A DNA stretch of 64,000 nt from Acidobacteriota bacterium. Its GTDB lineage: Bacteria > Acidobacteriota > Terriglobia > Terriglobales > Acidobacteriaceae. Shown here one piece after another: positions 34,363-44,417 of the stretch (the stretch's first letter is position 1; each line of letters begins with the position of its first letter). The notes under the pieces were generated by a model. That model had not been told where the DNA came from and did not search any database. It worked only from the letters and a program-made list of their open reading frames with translations. The stretch lies in contig JAJYVF010000031.1 of assembly GCA_021792135.1 (NCBI GenBank), forward strand, positions 1 through 64,000, in the 5' to 3' direction. The translations under genes were made by a program, and so were the position numbers.

Positions 34363-34830
34363 TTAGCGGTCTTTGCGGACTTTTCTCCTGACCAGGTCGG
34401 TGGCTACGCCGTACGCGGCGTGGGTCACCCATTCGCTGATGCGCTCCTGAGCGGGCTGATCCCGGGGCGATGCTGCCAGGCCCATGCGCGGCAGGATGGA
34501 CTCGTGGGTTATGCGGTTGAGGGTGATGCCGAAGGCGGCGCCGCGCCAGGCGGCAAGGGATGGCTCGTACTCCACGATGGCTCCGTAGACCGCGCCAGCG
34601 AGGGCTCCGAAGACCCAGTGCAGGGTCTGGGCGGCGATGCGGCGCTGGGCCGGCGGTAAATCGTGGCCGGCGATCTGTTCGACGAGCACCACCGGAGGGG
34701 GAAGCTGACCCGGGCGGCGGGGTGGCAGAAAATATTCGGCAAGGATTTTGGCGCCGGAGCCAGCGAGGCCGCCGATGAGTCCGGCGAGGGCGCCTTTCGA
34801 AAGACTGCGATGGGAATTTGTATCCGTCAT
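34363..34830 (-). CDS. YagU/DUF1440-like membrane protein
   Basis: The 155-residue protein has an N-terminal glycine-rich hydrophobic segment (KGALAGLIGGLAGSGAKILAEYFLPPR), a second helix (HWVFGALAGAVYGAIVEY) and a C-terminal helix (EWVTHAAYGVATDLVRR). This matches the YagU/DUF1440 family, inner-membrane proteins tied to acid resistance in E. coli. The reaction is unknown. Confidence 0.65.
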   Translation of the reverse strand: MTDTNSHRSLSKGALAGLIGGLAGSGAKILAEYFLPPRRPGQLPPPVVLVEQIAGHDLPPAQRRIAAQTLHWVFGALAGAVYGAIVEYEPSLAAWRGAAFGITLNRITHESILPRMGLAASPRDQPAQERISEWVTHAAYGVATDLVRRKVRKDR

Positions 34831-34955
34831 GATGGGATGTAAGAAGTGCCGCCCCTACGTTAGCTCGAATGCGACGCGCTGACAATCAGGCCGGGTGATG
34901 CGGTCGAAGCGGCCGAGGGGGGTCGACTGCGGACTGCTAAAATCGAGGGAGCCCG

Positions 34956-35441
34956 ATGAAATGTCCTTACTGCGGCTTTGCCCAGGACCGCGTGATCGAT
35001 TCGCGCGAGAGCAGGGAAGCCGACTCCATCCGCAGACGGCGCGAGTGCGAACGGTGCAACCGCCGCTTCACGACGTACGAGCGCATCGACGAAATCCCGT
35101 ACATGGTGGTGAAGAAGGATGGGCGGCGGGAGAAGTTCGAGCGGCAGAAGGTGCTGAGCGGGCTGCTGCATGCCTGCGAGAAGCGGCCCATTTCGGCGGC
35201 CAAACTGGAACAGCTGGTGGACGAGACGGAGGCGTTCGTTACCGAGGCCACGGAGCGTGAGCGCACGACGGCGGAGATCGGCGAGCTGATCATGGATCGG
35301 CTGAAGGCGCTGGATACGGTGGCCTATATCCGCTTTGCCAGCGTGTACCGGGATTTCAAGGACGTACGCGAGTTCAAGGAAGAGCTGGAACAGCTGCTGA
35401 GCAATCACAGCGACAAGCAGCAAAAGAAGAACAAGGCCTGA
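34956..35441 (+). CDS. nrdR: Transcriptional repressor NrdR
   Basis: The 161-residue protein has a zinc ribbon (C3-x2-C6, C31-x2-C34) followed by an ATP-cone domain (YMVVKKDGRREKFERQKVLSGL). It represses ribonucleotide reductase genes by sensing dATP/ATP. The Lys-rich tail (KQQKKNKA) is beyond the usual end. It lies 25 bases before the dehydrogenase gene and is probably in one unit with it. No nrd gene is in the window. Confidence 0.92.
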   Translation: MKCPYCGFAQDRVIDSRESREADSIRRRRECERCNRRFTTYERIDEIPYMVVKKDGRREKFERQKVLSGLLHACEKRPISAAKLEQLVDETEAFVTEATERERTTAEIGELIMDRLKALDTVAYIRFASVYRDFKDVREFKEELEQLLSNHSDKQQKKNKA

Positions 35442-35466
35442 ATCAGGCGGTCCCCGAAGGAGAAAC

Positions 35467-36483
<1,017 letters not shown>

Positions 36484-36533
36484 AAGATCCGTCAGGCCGT
36501 GGCGAGGCAAAGAATCAGGGGGAAAACACCGCA

Positions 36534-37295
36534 ATGAAGAAGGCGAGGATCTTTGCCGCCGCGGCCTGCGTTCTGCTGCTGGTTGCGGGCTGCAAAAAGC
36601 AGGGCACGGGACCGCAGGGTACGTACACCACGATCGACTGGAACACCGCAGGGACGATCGAGGGGACGATTCATTACGCGGGGACCCCGCCCAGGCCGAT
36701 CCGGATCGACATGGCGCAGGATCCTGCCTGCACGCAGGGTCCGCCGCTGTACACGGAACAGTATGGGGTGAACAAGGACGGCGGATTCGCCAATGTATTT
36801 GTCTATGTGAGGAGTGGGCTGGGGAACCGTCTCTACGCCGCGCCCTCCGAGCCGGTGGCCATGGACCAGAAGGGCTGCCGCTACATCCCGCACGTTCTGG
36901 GGGTGATGGTGGGCCAGCCGGTGCGCTTCACCAACAGCGATCCCACGATGCACAACGTGCATATGATGCCGACGGTGGCGGGGAACCAGACGGTGGATAT
37001 TTCGCAGGGTCCGCACCAGGGCGGGGATGAGCGCGTCTTCCGGGCGCCGGAGCTGATGATGCCGGTGCGCTGCAACAATCATCCGTGGATGCAGGCCTTC
37101 ATCAATGTGGTGTCGAATCCCTTCTATGCGGTGAGCGATGCCGATGGGCACTACGTGATTCGCGGGCTTCCGCCGGGGACGTATACGGTGGTGGCCGACC
37201 AGGAGCAGATGGGGCAGAAGACGTCTACGGTGAAGGTGGGCGCGAAACAGACGGCGACGCTGGACTTCACGTACTCAGGAACGGCGCAGCAGTAG
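36534..37295 (+). CDS. Lipoprotein with cupredoxin-like and carboxypeptidase-regulatory domains
   Basis: The 253-residue protein has a lipoprotein signal (LLLVAGC, lipidated Cys20). A plastocyanin-like region carries possible copper ligands (PTMHNVHMMP and VRCNNHPWM). The C-terminal carboxypeptidase-regulatory fold (DADGHYVIRGLPPGTYTVVAD) spans about 195-250. Related acidobacterial proteins are uncharacterised, and electron transfer or copper binding is possible but not shown. ATG 36534 follows GGGGGAAAA. A repeat element begins 21 bases after its stop. Confidence 0.68.
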   Translation: MKKARIFAAAACVLLLVAGCKKQGTGPQGTYTTIDWNTAGTIEGTIHYAGTPPRPIRIDMAQDPACTQGPPLYTEQYGVNKDGGFANVFVYVRSGLGNRLYAAPSEPVAMDQKGCRYIPHVLGVMVGQPVRFTNSDPTMHNVHMMPTVAGNQTVDISQGPHQGGDERVFRAPELMMPVRCNNHPWMQAFINVVSNPFYAVSDADGHYVIRGLPPGTYTVVADQEQMGQKTSTVKVGAKQTATLDFTYSGTAQQ

Positions 37296-37316
37296 CTGTG
37301 CGGGACGGCGCATAAG

Positions 37317-37425
37317 AGCCTGTGGCAGAAATCGAAAGTTCGTAAAATGCGTGTCTCGGGGGCTGAAGCCCCATCGATCTTGCGGACCTTTTGGCACGGC
37401 TAAAGCCGTGCCCTTTCAAGAGGAG
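37317..37425. repeat. MITE-like repeat, copy 1
   Basis: The sequence starts AGCCTGTGGCAGA and shares with 49058-49181 the ordered blocks TCGAAAGTTCGTAAAA, GGCTGAAGCCCCA, TTGCGG and a strong hairpin. Hairpins are GGGGC-TGAA-GCCCC (37359-37372) and GGCACGGC-TAAA-GCCGTGCC (37393-37412). The right terminal repeat seen in copy 2 is missing here, so this copy is truncated. Confidence 0.75.
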
Positions 37426-37455
37426 AACTACTTCTCCGCTGGGAGTAAGGCCGGG

Positions 37456-37860
37456 CTAGCCCCAACAGCCGTCGGGAAGGTTGACGACGATGGGCTCGGG
37501 AGTGCTGCGGACGACGATCCAGCGAAAGGGGCGGTCCGCGGATGGATTGATCTCCATGTGCGGCGTCCAGGCGGGGACGTGCAGGAAGTCTCCGGCGCGG
37601 ACGAGGGCTTCGGACTTCCCATGTTGGCCCCAGCGAACCAGCGACTCGCCTTCGAGAACGTAGACGATGGTCTCCTGTTCGCCGTGATGGTGGATGCCGG
37701 TGCGGGCACCGGGCTCGACCTGGAAGGTTCCGCCCCACAGGCCGGATGAAATGTTGTGGCCGCGCGAAATGGCGGCGAGGCGGAGCGAGCCGGGAGTTTG
37801 CGCCGTGCCGGGATCGAAATCTTCGGGGCGCACGATGGAGAGCGGGAGATACTGAGCCAA
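37456..37860 (-). CDS. Cupin-domain protein
   Basis: The 134-residue single-cupin protein has motif 1 HHHGEQETIVYVLEGE (metal ligands His and Glu) and motif 2 AGDFLHVPAWTPHME. Such proteins bind metal ions and include isomerases, dioxygenases and sensors; nothing in the context points to a role. It is divergent from the asd-lysC-dapB genes. Confidence 0.75.
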   Translation of the reverse strand: MAQYLPLSIVRPEDFDPGTAQTPGSLRLAAISRGHNISSGLWGGTFQVEPGARTGIHHHGEQETIVYVLEGESLVRWGQHGKSEALVRAGDFLHVPAWTPHMEINPSADRPFRWIVVRSTPEPIVVNLPDGCWG

Positions 37861-38006
37861 AGCGATTCCTCTTTTCGTGCAGGATGATACGGGCTGCGCG
37901 GGGGATGCAAATGGCGAAGCGGGAACATTTACACTACGGTCATAACGATCAGCAGGCCGGAGGTTCAGGAACGCCCTGCCTGCGGTGTACCCAAAAAGGC
38001 GAGAAC

Positions 38007-39068
38007 ATGCGGCAGAAAGTTGGCATTCTTGGCGCGACCGGAATGGTCGGGCAGCGTTTCATTCAGCTTCTGGAGAACCATCCGTGGTTCGAGGTGACGT
38101 GGCTGGCGGCCAGCGACCGCTCCAGCGGCAAGACCTATGGGGAGGCGGCGCGCTGGAAGCTGGATACTCCGCTGCCGGCACGGGTGGCGGCGATGCCCGT
38201 TTCTCCAGCGACGCCGGAAGGCGCGCCGCGGGTGATCTTCGCGGCGCTGGATGCCGATATTGCCAGGGATCTGGAGCCGAAGTTTGCCGCGGCCGGCTGT
38301 GCCGTGATATCGAATTCGAGCGCCTTTCGCATGCAGCAGGATGTTCCGCTGGTGATCCCGGAGGTGAATGCGGATCACCTGGCGCTGGTGGAGAGCCAGA
38401 GCTGGCGGAGGGAATCGGGCGGGTACATTGTGACGAATCCGAACTGCTCGGCGATCGGGCTGGTGCTGGCGCTGAAGCCGCTGGAGGAGCGGTTCGGGAT
38501 CGAGGGTATCTTTGTGAGCACGATGCAGGCGGTGAGCGGAGCGGGATATCCCGGCGTGCCGTCGCTGGATATTCTCGGCAACGTGGTGCCGTATATCAAG
38601 AACGAAGAAGAGAAGATGCAGGAAGAGACACTCAAGCTGCTGGGGCGGCTGAACGGGCGCGCGGTTGAGCCGCTGGCGGCGAAGATGACGGCGCATTGCA
38701 ACCGCGTGCCTGTCGAGGACGGGCACACAGAAAGCGTGAGCATCAAGCTGGGGAAGAAGGCGAGGCGCGAAGAGCTGATCGCGGCGTGGGCGGAGTTTGC
38801 GCCGCTGCGGGGCAAGGATCTGCCAACGGCTCCGGCGCAGCCTGTGGAGTTCACGACGGCGGAAGACCGGCCACAGCCGCGCCTCGACCGGATGCGGGGC
38901 GCGGGCATGGCGGCCACGGTGGGACGGCTGCGCCCGTGCGGGCTGCTGGACTGGAAGTTCACCGTGCTTTCGCACAACACGATTCGCGGGGCGGCGGGCG
39001 CGGCGCTGCTCAATGCGGAGATGCTGGTTTCGCTGGGCAGACTCGATCCGGTGGCTGTGCCCGCATGA
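38007..39068 (+). CDS. asd: Aspartate-semialdehyde dehydrogenase
   Basis: The 353-residue enzyme reduces aspartyl phosphate to the semialdehyde for lysine, threonine and methionine. It belongs to the archaeal/fungal-type subfamily: GILGATGMVGQRFI (NADP site), active Cys in TNPNCSAIGL, the His region AHCNRVPVEDGH, and LSHNTIRGAAGAALLNAE at the end. ATG 38007 sits at the family start. Its stop overlaps the lysC start by four bases (ATGA), so they form an operon. Confidence 0.9.
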   Translation: MRQKVGILGATGMVGQRFIQLLENHPWFEVTWLAASDRSSGKTYGEAARWKLDTPLPARVAAMPVSPATPEGAPRVIFAALDADIARDLEPKFAAAGCAVISNSSAFRMQQDVPLVIPEVNADHLALVESQSWRRESGGYIVTNPNCSAIGLVLALKPLEERFGIEGIFVSTMQAVSGAGYPGVPSLDILGNVVPYIKNEEEKMQEETLKLLGRLNGRAVEPLAAKMTAHCNRVPVEDGHTESVSIKLGKKARREELIAAWAEFAPLRGKDLPTAPAQPVEFTTAEDRPQPRLDRMRGAGMAATVGRLRPCGLLDWKFTVLSHNTIRGAAGAALLNAEMLVSLGRLDPVAVPA

Positions 39069-40522
39069 ACCGGCTCGTGGTGATGAAGTTCGGCGGGACG
39101 TCGGTCGAGGACGCGACGGCGATTCTGCGCACCGGGAAAATCGTCGCGGGACGCCTGAGTAAGGGACTGCAGCCGGTGGTTGTGGTCAGCGCGATGGCCA
39201 AAGTCACGGACCTGCTGATCTCGGCGGCGACGACGGCCGCGGCCGGGGATCGCGCCGGGGCACTGGCCATAACGGAGCGGCTGCGCATCCGGCATCGCGA
39301 CACGGCAGCGCAACTGGCGGCCGCGTCCGGAGCGCAGGGAGACGGCGCCGCGGTGGCGGCGACGCATGCCTGGATGGATGCCCAGTTCGACAGCCTGGAT
39401 GAGATTCTGCGCGGGCTGGCGGCGGTGGGCGAGCTGACGCCGCGCATCTCCGACATGGTGGCGTCGTACGGGGAGCGGATCTCCAGCCGCATGATCGCCG
39501 AGGCGTTTGCGCAAACGGGGCTGAACGCCGTGCATGTCGATGCGCGGCAATGCGTGGTGACGGACGCGCAGCACGGAAAGGCGGTCCCGCAGGATGCGGC
39601 GATCGAACTGCAGCTGCGGAAGCAGGTCCTTCCGCATCTGGCGGAGGGGCGGTTGCCCGTTATGGGGGGATTTATCGGCGCCACCGAGCAGGGGGTGACG
39701 ACGACGCTGGGCCGCGGAGGGTCGGATTTCACGGCGGCACTGGTGGGCGGCGGCATCGATGCGGGAGCGATTGAAATCTGGACCGATGTGAACGGCATCA
39801 TGACGGCCGATCCGCGGGTGTGCCCGGATGCGCTGCGGGTAAAGACGATCAGCTTCGAGGAGGCGGCGGAGCTGGCTTATTTCGGCGCGAAGGTGCTGCA
39901 TCCGGCAACGATCCTGCCGGCGGTGAGGAAGAACATTCCGGTCTTCGTGCTGAATTCGCGCAACCCGGAGAACGGCGGGACGCGCATCACCGCGCTGGCC
40001 CCGCATTGCCGGAGCCCGTTCAAATCGATTGCGGTGAAGAAGCGGCTGACCATCATGGACGTGGTGGCGAGCCGGATGCTGATGTCGCATGGCTATCTGA
40101 AGGCGATCTTCGACGTTTTCGACCGGCACAAGTGCCCGGTGGATATGGTTTCCACCTCAGAGGTGAGCGTGTCGCTGAGCCTCGATTCCAACGAGAAGCT
40201 GCCAGCCGTAGCAGCCGACCTCAGCAAGCTGGCCGATGTGAAGTACGAAGGGCGGAAGGCGCTGGTCTGCATGGTAGGGGAGAATATCCGCGGCCAGAAC
40301 GGCATTGCGGCGCGGGTGTTTCAGACCATCCGCCACATCAACGTGCGCATGATCTCGCAGGGGGCGTCGGAGATCAATATGAGCTTCATGATCGAAGAAG
40401 ATGACGCCGACGAGGCGGTGCGGTCGCTGCACGCGGAGTTTTTCAGTGATCCGGACCCGGCGATCTTCGATGTGGAAGCGGCCCGGCAGACTGTGCAAGA
40501 ACAGGGAAGAGCGGGGAGGTAG
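39065..40522 (+). CDS. lysC: Aspartate kinase
   Basis: The 485-residue kinase has MKFGGTSVEDA at its N-terminus, VVVSAMAKVTD, the substrate segment GRGGSDFTAALVG and WTDVNGIMTADPR, then two C-terminal ACT domains (about 330-475) that usually give feedback inhibition by lysine or threonine. It is a single-function form without homoserine dehydrogenase. It overlaps asd and is followed three bases later by dapB. Confidence 0.92.
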   Translation: MNRLVVMKFGGTSVEDATAILRTGKIVAGRLSKGLQPVVVVSAMAKVTDLLISAATTAAAGDRAGALAITERLRIRHRDTAAQLAAASGAQGDGAAVAATHAWMDAQFDSLDEILRGLAAVGELTPRISDMVASYGERISSRMIAEAFAQTGLNAVHVDARQCVVTDAQHGKAVPQDAAIELQLRKQVLPHLAEGRLPVMGGFIGATEQGVTTTLGRGGSDFTAALVGGGIDAGAIEIWTDVNGIMTADPRVCPDALRVKTISFEEAAELAYFGAKVLHPATILPAVRKNIPVFVLNSRNPENGGTRITALAPHCRSPFKSIAVKKRLTIMDVVASRMLMSHGYLKAIFDVFDRHKCPVDMVSTSEVSVSLSLDSNEKLPAVAADLSKLADVKYEGRKALVCMVGENIRGQNGIAARVFQTIRHINVRMISQGASEINMSFMIEEDDADEAVRSLHAEFFSDPDPAIFDVEAARQTVQEQGRAGR

Positions 40523-40525
40523 AGG

Positions 40526-41206
40526 ATGCTGTTGCTGGTGCTGGGACGCGGCAGGACGGGCAGCGTGGTGGCCGAAGTGGCGCACGAACGCGGCCACGGG
40601 GTGCGAGTGGTGGGCGAAGAGGAAAACCGCCAGGCCGCGGCGCTGACGGGGCCATTTCTGGCGGGCTTCGATGCCGTGATCGACTTCACCACGCCCGAGG
40701 CGGCGGTGCAGAATATTCGCGCGTGCCTGGCCAATGGGGCGCGGGTGGTGGTGGGCACCACAGGCTGGTACCAACACCTGCCGGATCTGCGCGAGCTGTG
40801 TGAGCGCAAAGGCGCGGCGCTGCTCTACAGCACAAATTTTTCCGTGGGTGTGCAGGCGCTCTTCCGCCTGGCGCGTGAACTGGCGGTCGCGGCTCAGAAC
40901 TATCAGTTCCGGATCAGCGAGACGCACCACACGGGCAAGAAGGATGCGCCTTCGGGCACAGCGCTGTCGCTGAAGCGGATCATCGAGTCGGTGCAGCCTG
41001 GGGTGAGCGCGGAAATCGAGTCGAAGCGGGAAGGGGAAGTCGCGGGGATCCACGTCATCGAGGCGCGCTCCGCGAACGACCGCATCGAACTGATGCACGA
41101 GGCTTATTCGCGGCGCGGATTCGCGGAGGGCGCGGTGCGCGCGGCGGAATGGATTGCGGGCCGCGCGGGCTGCTGGGATTTCCAGGATATCGTTGCGCAG
41201 CTATAA
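40526..41206 (+). CDS. dapB: 4-Hydroxy-tetrahydrodipicolinate reductase
   Basis: The 226-residue enzyme is a short DapB. The nucleotide loop reads GRGRTGS instead of the usual GxxGxMG form. DFTTPEA and GTTGW are present, and the catalytic segment is ETHHTGKKDAPSGTA with His134/His135 and Lys138/Lys139. It reduces the DapA product in the diaminopimelate/lysine pathway. The last six bases overlap the convergent acyltransferase gene. Confidence 0.87.
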   Translation: MLLLVLGRGRTGSVVAEVAHERGHGVRVVGEEENRQAAALTGPFLAGFDAVIDFTTPEAAVQNIRACLANGARVVVGTTGWYQHLPDLRELCERKGAALLYSTNFSVGVQALFRLARELAVAAQNYQFRISETHHTGKKDAPSGTALSLKRIIESVQPGVSAEIESKREGEVAGIHVIEARSANDRIELMHEAYSRRGFAEGAVRAAEWIAGRAGCWDFQDIVAQL

Positions 41207-41797
41207 CGCCGGCGTTTCGGCTGCGCCTGCAGACGCGCTCCACGCAACCGGCCGCTCGCGCAGGACGCGGGCGGGATTGCCGGCGCAGATCATCATCGGC
41301 GGCACATCCCTGAGCACAACGCTGCATGCGCCGACGACGGCTCCTCGTCCGACGGTGACGCCCGGCGCAACAAAGACCCGGGTGGCGAGCCAGACCTCGG
41401 GCTCAATGGTAATTTTCTTCGCTTCCATGTCGAAGGTGGGGCGGGTGTAGTCGTGTGCGGCGGCCGCGAGGTAGCAATGCTGCGAGACGCAGGCGTTGTC
41501 GCGGATTTCGATCTCACCCAGGGTGTAGAGGCTGGCGTAGTCGCCGATCCAGCAGTAGTCGCCGATGGTGAGCTTCCAGGGATAGGTGATTTCGGCGGTG
41601 GGGCGAATGATGACGCCTCGCCCGATCTTTGCGCCGAAGAGGCGCAGCAGGAAGTTGCGCCAGCCGTACACGAACTGTGGAGACCAGCGGAAGAGCGTTG
41701 CCTGCACGATCCACCAGAGCTGGACGAACCACGCGGGACGGCCGCGAAAATTCGGGGGGAGCACGAAGCTCTTCAGATCCTGGACGCGTGGGGTCAT
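41201..41797 (-). CDS. WcaF-like hexapeptide-repeat acetyltransferase
   Basis: The 198-residue protein has a left-handed beta-helix built from hexapeptide turns (IGRGVIIRPTAEITYP, IGDYCWIGDYASLYTLGEIEI, VGRGAVVGACSVV) and the catalytic His in AAHDYTRP. It resembles the colanic-acid acetyltransferase WcaF, which acetylates sugars of surface polysaccharides. It lies between dapB and dapA on the opposite strand, so it interrupts the lysine genes. Confidence 0.8.
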   Translation of the reverse strand: MTPRVQDLKSFVLPPNFRGRPAWFVQLWWIVQATLFRWSPQFVYGWRNFLLRLFGAKIGRGVIIRPTAEITYPWKLTIGDYCWIGDYASLYTLGEIEIRDNACVSQHCYLAAAAHDYTRPTFDMEAKKITIEPEVWLATRVFVAPGVTVGRGAVVGACSVVLRDVPPMMICAGNPARVLRERPVAWSASAGAAETPAL

Positions 41798-41908
41798 CCT
41801 TTCGGGTAGTGTATACGGCTCTCGTTACTATGGACTGCGCCGGCGGAGGCAAACGATTCATCCGGTGTACCGGAAATCGCGGGTGTCCAGGTGTAGACTC
41901 AACTTGTT

Positions 41909-42832
41909 ATGGACCTGCAAGGCTGCGGAACGGCGCTGGTGACGCCCTTCCGCGCAGACGGAAGCATCGATGAGCGGGCATTGTATGACTTTGCCCGCTG
42001 GCAGGTGGAGAGCGGGATCGACTGGCTGCTGGCGTGCGGCACGACCGCCGAAACCCCAACGCTGGACGACGGCGAGTGGCTGCAGGTGATTCGCATTGTG
42101 GCCGAAGCTGCCGCCGGACGCGTGCCGGTGTGGGCGGGATGTTCGCACAACGCGACGCGCGTGGCCGTGGCGCGGGCCAGGGCCGCCGCGCAAATACCGG
42201 GCGTCAAGGCGCTGCTTACAGCGAATCCCTGGTACAACAAGCCCACGCAGGAAGGCCAGTTCCAGCACTTCAGGGCTGTGGCCCAGGCAGTGAAGCTGCC
42301 GGTGGTGCTGTACAACATCCCGGGGCGTTCGGCCGCCAACCTGGAACCGGCCACCGTTCTTCGGCTGATCGAGGCTGCGCCGAATATCGCGGGCATCAAG
42401 GAATCCAGCGGAAACCTGGTGCAGGTCACGGAGTTGATTACCGAGGCTCCGCGCAGCTTCCGGATCTATTCCGGCGATGACATGATGGCGCTGGGGGTGC
42501 TGGGAGTCGGTGGCTCAGGACTGATTTCGGTGATTTCGAATATTATTCCGGGGGAAATGGCGCATATGATTCGCTCGGCCCTCAGGAATGACTGGCCGAC
42601 GGCGCGCCGCATCAATCGGAAGTATTTTCGGCTCATGCAGGGGCTGTTCAGGGAGACGAGCCCGGGTCCGGTCAAGGCTGTTCTCGCGATGATGGGAAAG
42701 ATGGGGGAGAATTACCGGCTGCCGATGGTGCCGGTGAGCGCGGGGACGCATGCCTATCTCGAAAGGCTGGCCGGGGAGCTGGGCCTGCTGGTGCATGGGC
42801 CGCGAATCGAGGGCGAGGTGAGGATGTTTTAG
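41909..42832 (+). CDS. dapA: 4-Hydroxy-tetrahydrodipicolinate synthase
   Basis: The 307-residue class I aldolase has the Schiff-base Lys164 in AGIKESSGN, Tyr135 in LYNIPGR and the GTTAE loop at 44-48 (GTTGE in most). It condenses pyruvate with aspartate semialdehyde. Place beside asd, lysC and dapB supports DapA rather than a sugar-acid aldolase of the same fold. ATG 41909. Confidence 0.85.
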   Translation: MDLQGCGTALVTPFRADGSIDERALYDFARWQVESGIDWLLACGTTAETPTLDDGEWLQVIRIVAEAAAGRVPVWAGCSHNATRVAVARARAAAQIPGVKALLTANPWYNKPTQEGQFQHFRAVAQAVKLPVVLYNIPGRSAANLEPATVLRLIEAAPNIAGIKESSGNLVQVTELITEAPRSFRIYSGDDMMALGVLGVGGSGLISVISNIIPGEMAHMIRSALRNDWPTARRINRKYFRLMQGLFRETSPGPVKAVLAMMGKMGENYRLPMVPVSAGTHAYLERLAGELGLLVHGPRIEGEVRMF

Positions 42833-43087
42833 AACGGGTCTGAGCTCCGCTTCGACCACCCCAGCGGGCAGAGCGGGCTCGCCGGGATCCCGGGGGCGGG
42901 TATCATCGGCGGTCCGGGCGAGTGGGTTGGGCTGATGAGACCGTTCGAGGGCGTCATCACCTGCGGTGTTGCGATTCCTATGAGTGAAGCGGAATCCATG
43001 GCGGAGCGGCGGCGCGGAGCATCGGCCTGGTGGACTCATCCAGGCCCGGCGGATGCGAGCGGTCCTTATCCTTCCGCGGAGAAATCC

Positions 43088-44170
43088 ATGAAGGCAACGA
43101 AGGCAATACTTCTGTCGGGCGCGGCTCTGGCCGGAGCTGGCATCGTGGGGGCCAGCGCCACCGCTGCGCTCGTTTACTGGGGTGTGAGCCGCAGATGGCA
43201 GAGCGCGGGACGCAGGGCGCCGCAGCATCTGCGCGGCAAAGTGGTCCTCATCGCGGGCTCCTCGCGGGGCCTGGGCCTGGCGATGGCTGAGGAATTCGGC
43301 CGTCTGGGAGCGCATCTGGTACTGACGGCGCGCGATCCCGGGGAACTGGAACGCGCCCGCGCGCAATTGCTGCGGGGAGGACACGTTGAAGACGGCGACC
43401 GCGTTTTGCTTATCCCCGCCGATCTGCGCAGGCGGGAGGAGGCGGAGCAGCTGATCGAGCGCGCCACGCAGCACTTCGGCCGCGTGGATGTGCTGGTGAA
43501 CAGCGCGGGAGCGATTACGGTGGGGCCGGTCGAAAACCAGAGGATCGAGGATTTCCACGATGCGATGGATTCGAACTTCTTCACCGGCGTTCACTGCACG
43601 ATGGCGGTGCTCCCGCAGATGCTGCAGCGGGGCAGCGGGACGATTGTGAATATCACGTCCGTCGGGGGCAAGGTTGCAGTCCCGCACATGCTGCCGTATA
43701 CGGCCAGTAAGTTTGCAGCGGTGGGATTCTCGGAAGGGCTGCACGCGGAGCTGCGTACGAAGGGAGTGCACGTACTGACGGTGACGCCAGGGCTGATGCG
43801 CACCGGATCGCACCTGAACGCGCAGTTTACGGGGGACGCCGCCCGCGAGTATCGGTGGTTCAGCCTTTCGGCCAGCCTGCCGGGAGTTGCAGCGACCGCC
43901 AGGCATGCCGCGCGGAAGATTGTGCGCGCGGCGATTGGGGGAGAAACGGAGATTGCCATCACGCCGCAGGCCTTGCTGGCATCGCGGCTGGCGCATGTCG
44001 CACCGGGCCTGGTGGCCAGCGCAATGAGCGCCGTGAATCGATTCCTGCCCGCGCCGGCCGCGGGCGCGTCCGAGCCGCATCGGGGCGCCGACGTTCGCCA
44101 GCTGGAGCTGCGCCCGGCAAAACGCTGCGGAGCCAAAGCCGCGCGGCGATTCAACCAGACGACGGTCTAA
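43088..44170 (+). CDS. Membrane-anchored short-chain dehydrogenase/reductase
   Basis: The 360-residue protein has an N-terminal membrane helix (residues 6-30) and a Rossmann domain with GSSRGLG, NSAGAITVGP, the catalytic ITSVGG Ser and YTASK Tyr-Lys. A basic C-terminal tail of about 60 residues is unconserved. The substrate is unknown. ATG 43088 is preceded by GGAGAAA; the frame is open upstream without family sequence. The gap 42833-43087 shows no gene. Confidence 0.78.
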   Translation: MKATKAILLSGAALAGAGIVGASATAALVYWGVSRRWQSAGRRAPQHLRGKVVLIAGSSRGLGLAMAEEFGRLGAHLVLTARDPGELERARAQLLRGGHVEDGDRVLLIPADLRRREEAEQLIERATQHFGRVDVLVNSAGAITVGPVENQRIEDFHDAMDSNFFTGVHCTMAVLPQMLQRGSGTIVNITSVGGKVAVPHMLPYTASKFAAVGFSEGLHAELRTKGVHVLTVTPGLMRTGSHLNAQFTGDAAREYRWFSLSASLPGVAATARHAARKIVRAAIGGETEIAITPQALLASRLAHVAPGLVASAMSAVNRFLPAPAAGASEPHRGADVRQLELRPAKRCGAKAARRFNQTTV

Positions 44171-44417
44171 CGCCGGCGCCTCATCTGCTGAAGGCTCCCA
44201 GGTGTCCTGAGCGTACAACTCATATTCGTTCGGGCGGTAGTCGCGCTTAATGTGCTCCGGGTCATGGAGATTGCGGGTGACGGCGGGACGCGGCGATTCA
44301 GGATTCCCGTCACGCTGAGGAACCCGCATGAGGCGGATGCGATCACCCCGCAGAAGCTGGATGCCGATGCCAGGCTCTGGGATCGATTCGGTGGTAAGAG
44401 CCGGAACGGGAGGAGCT

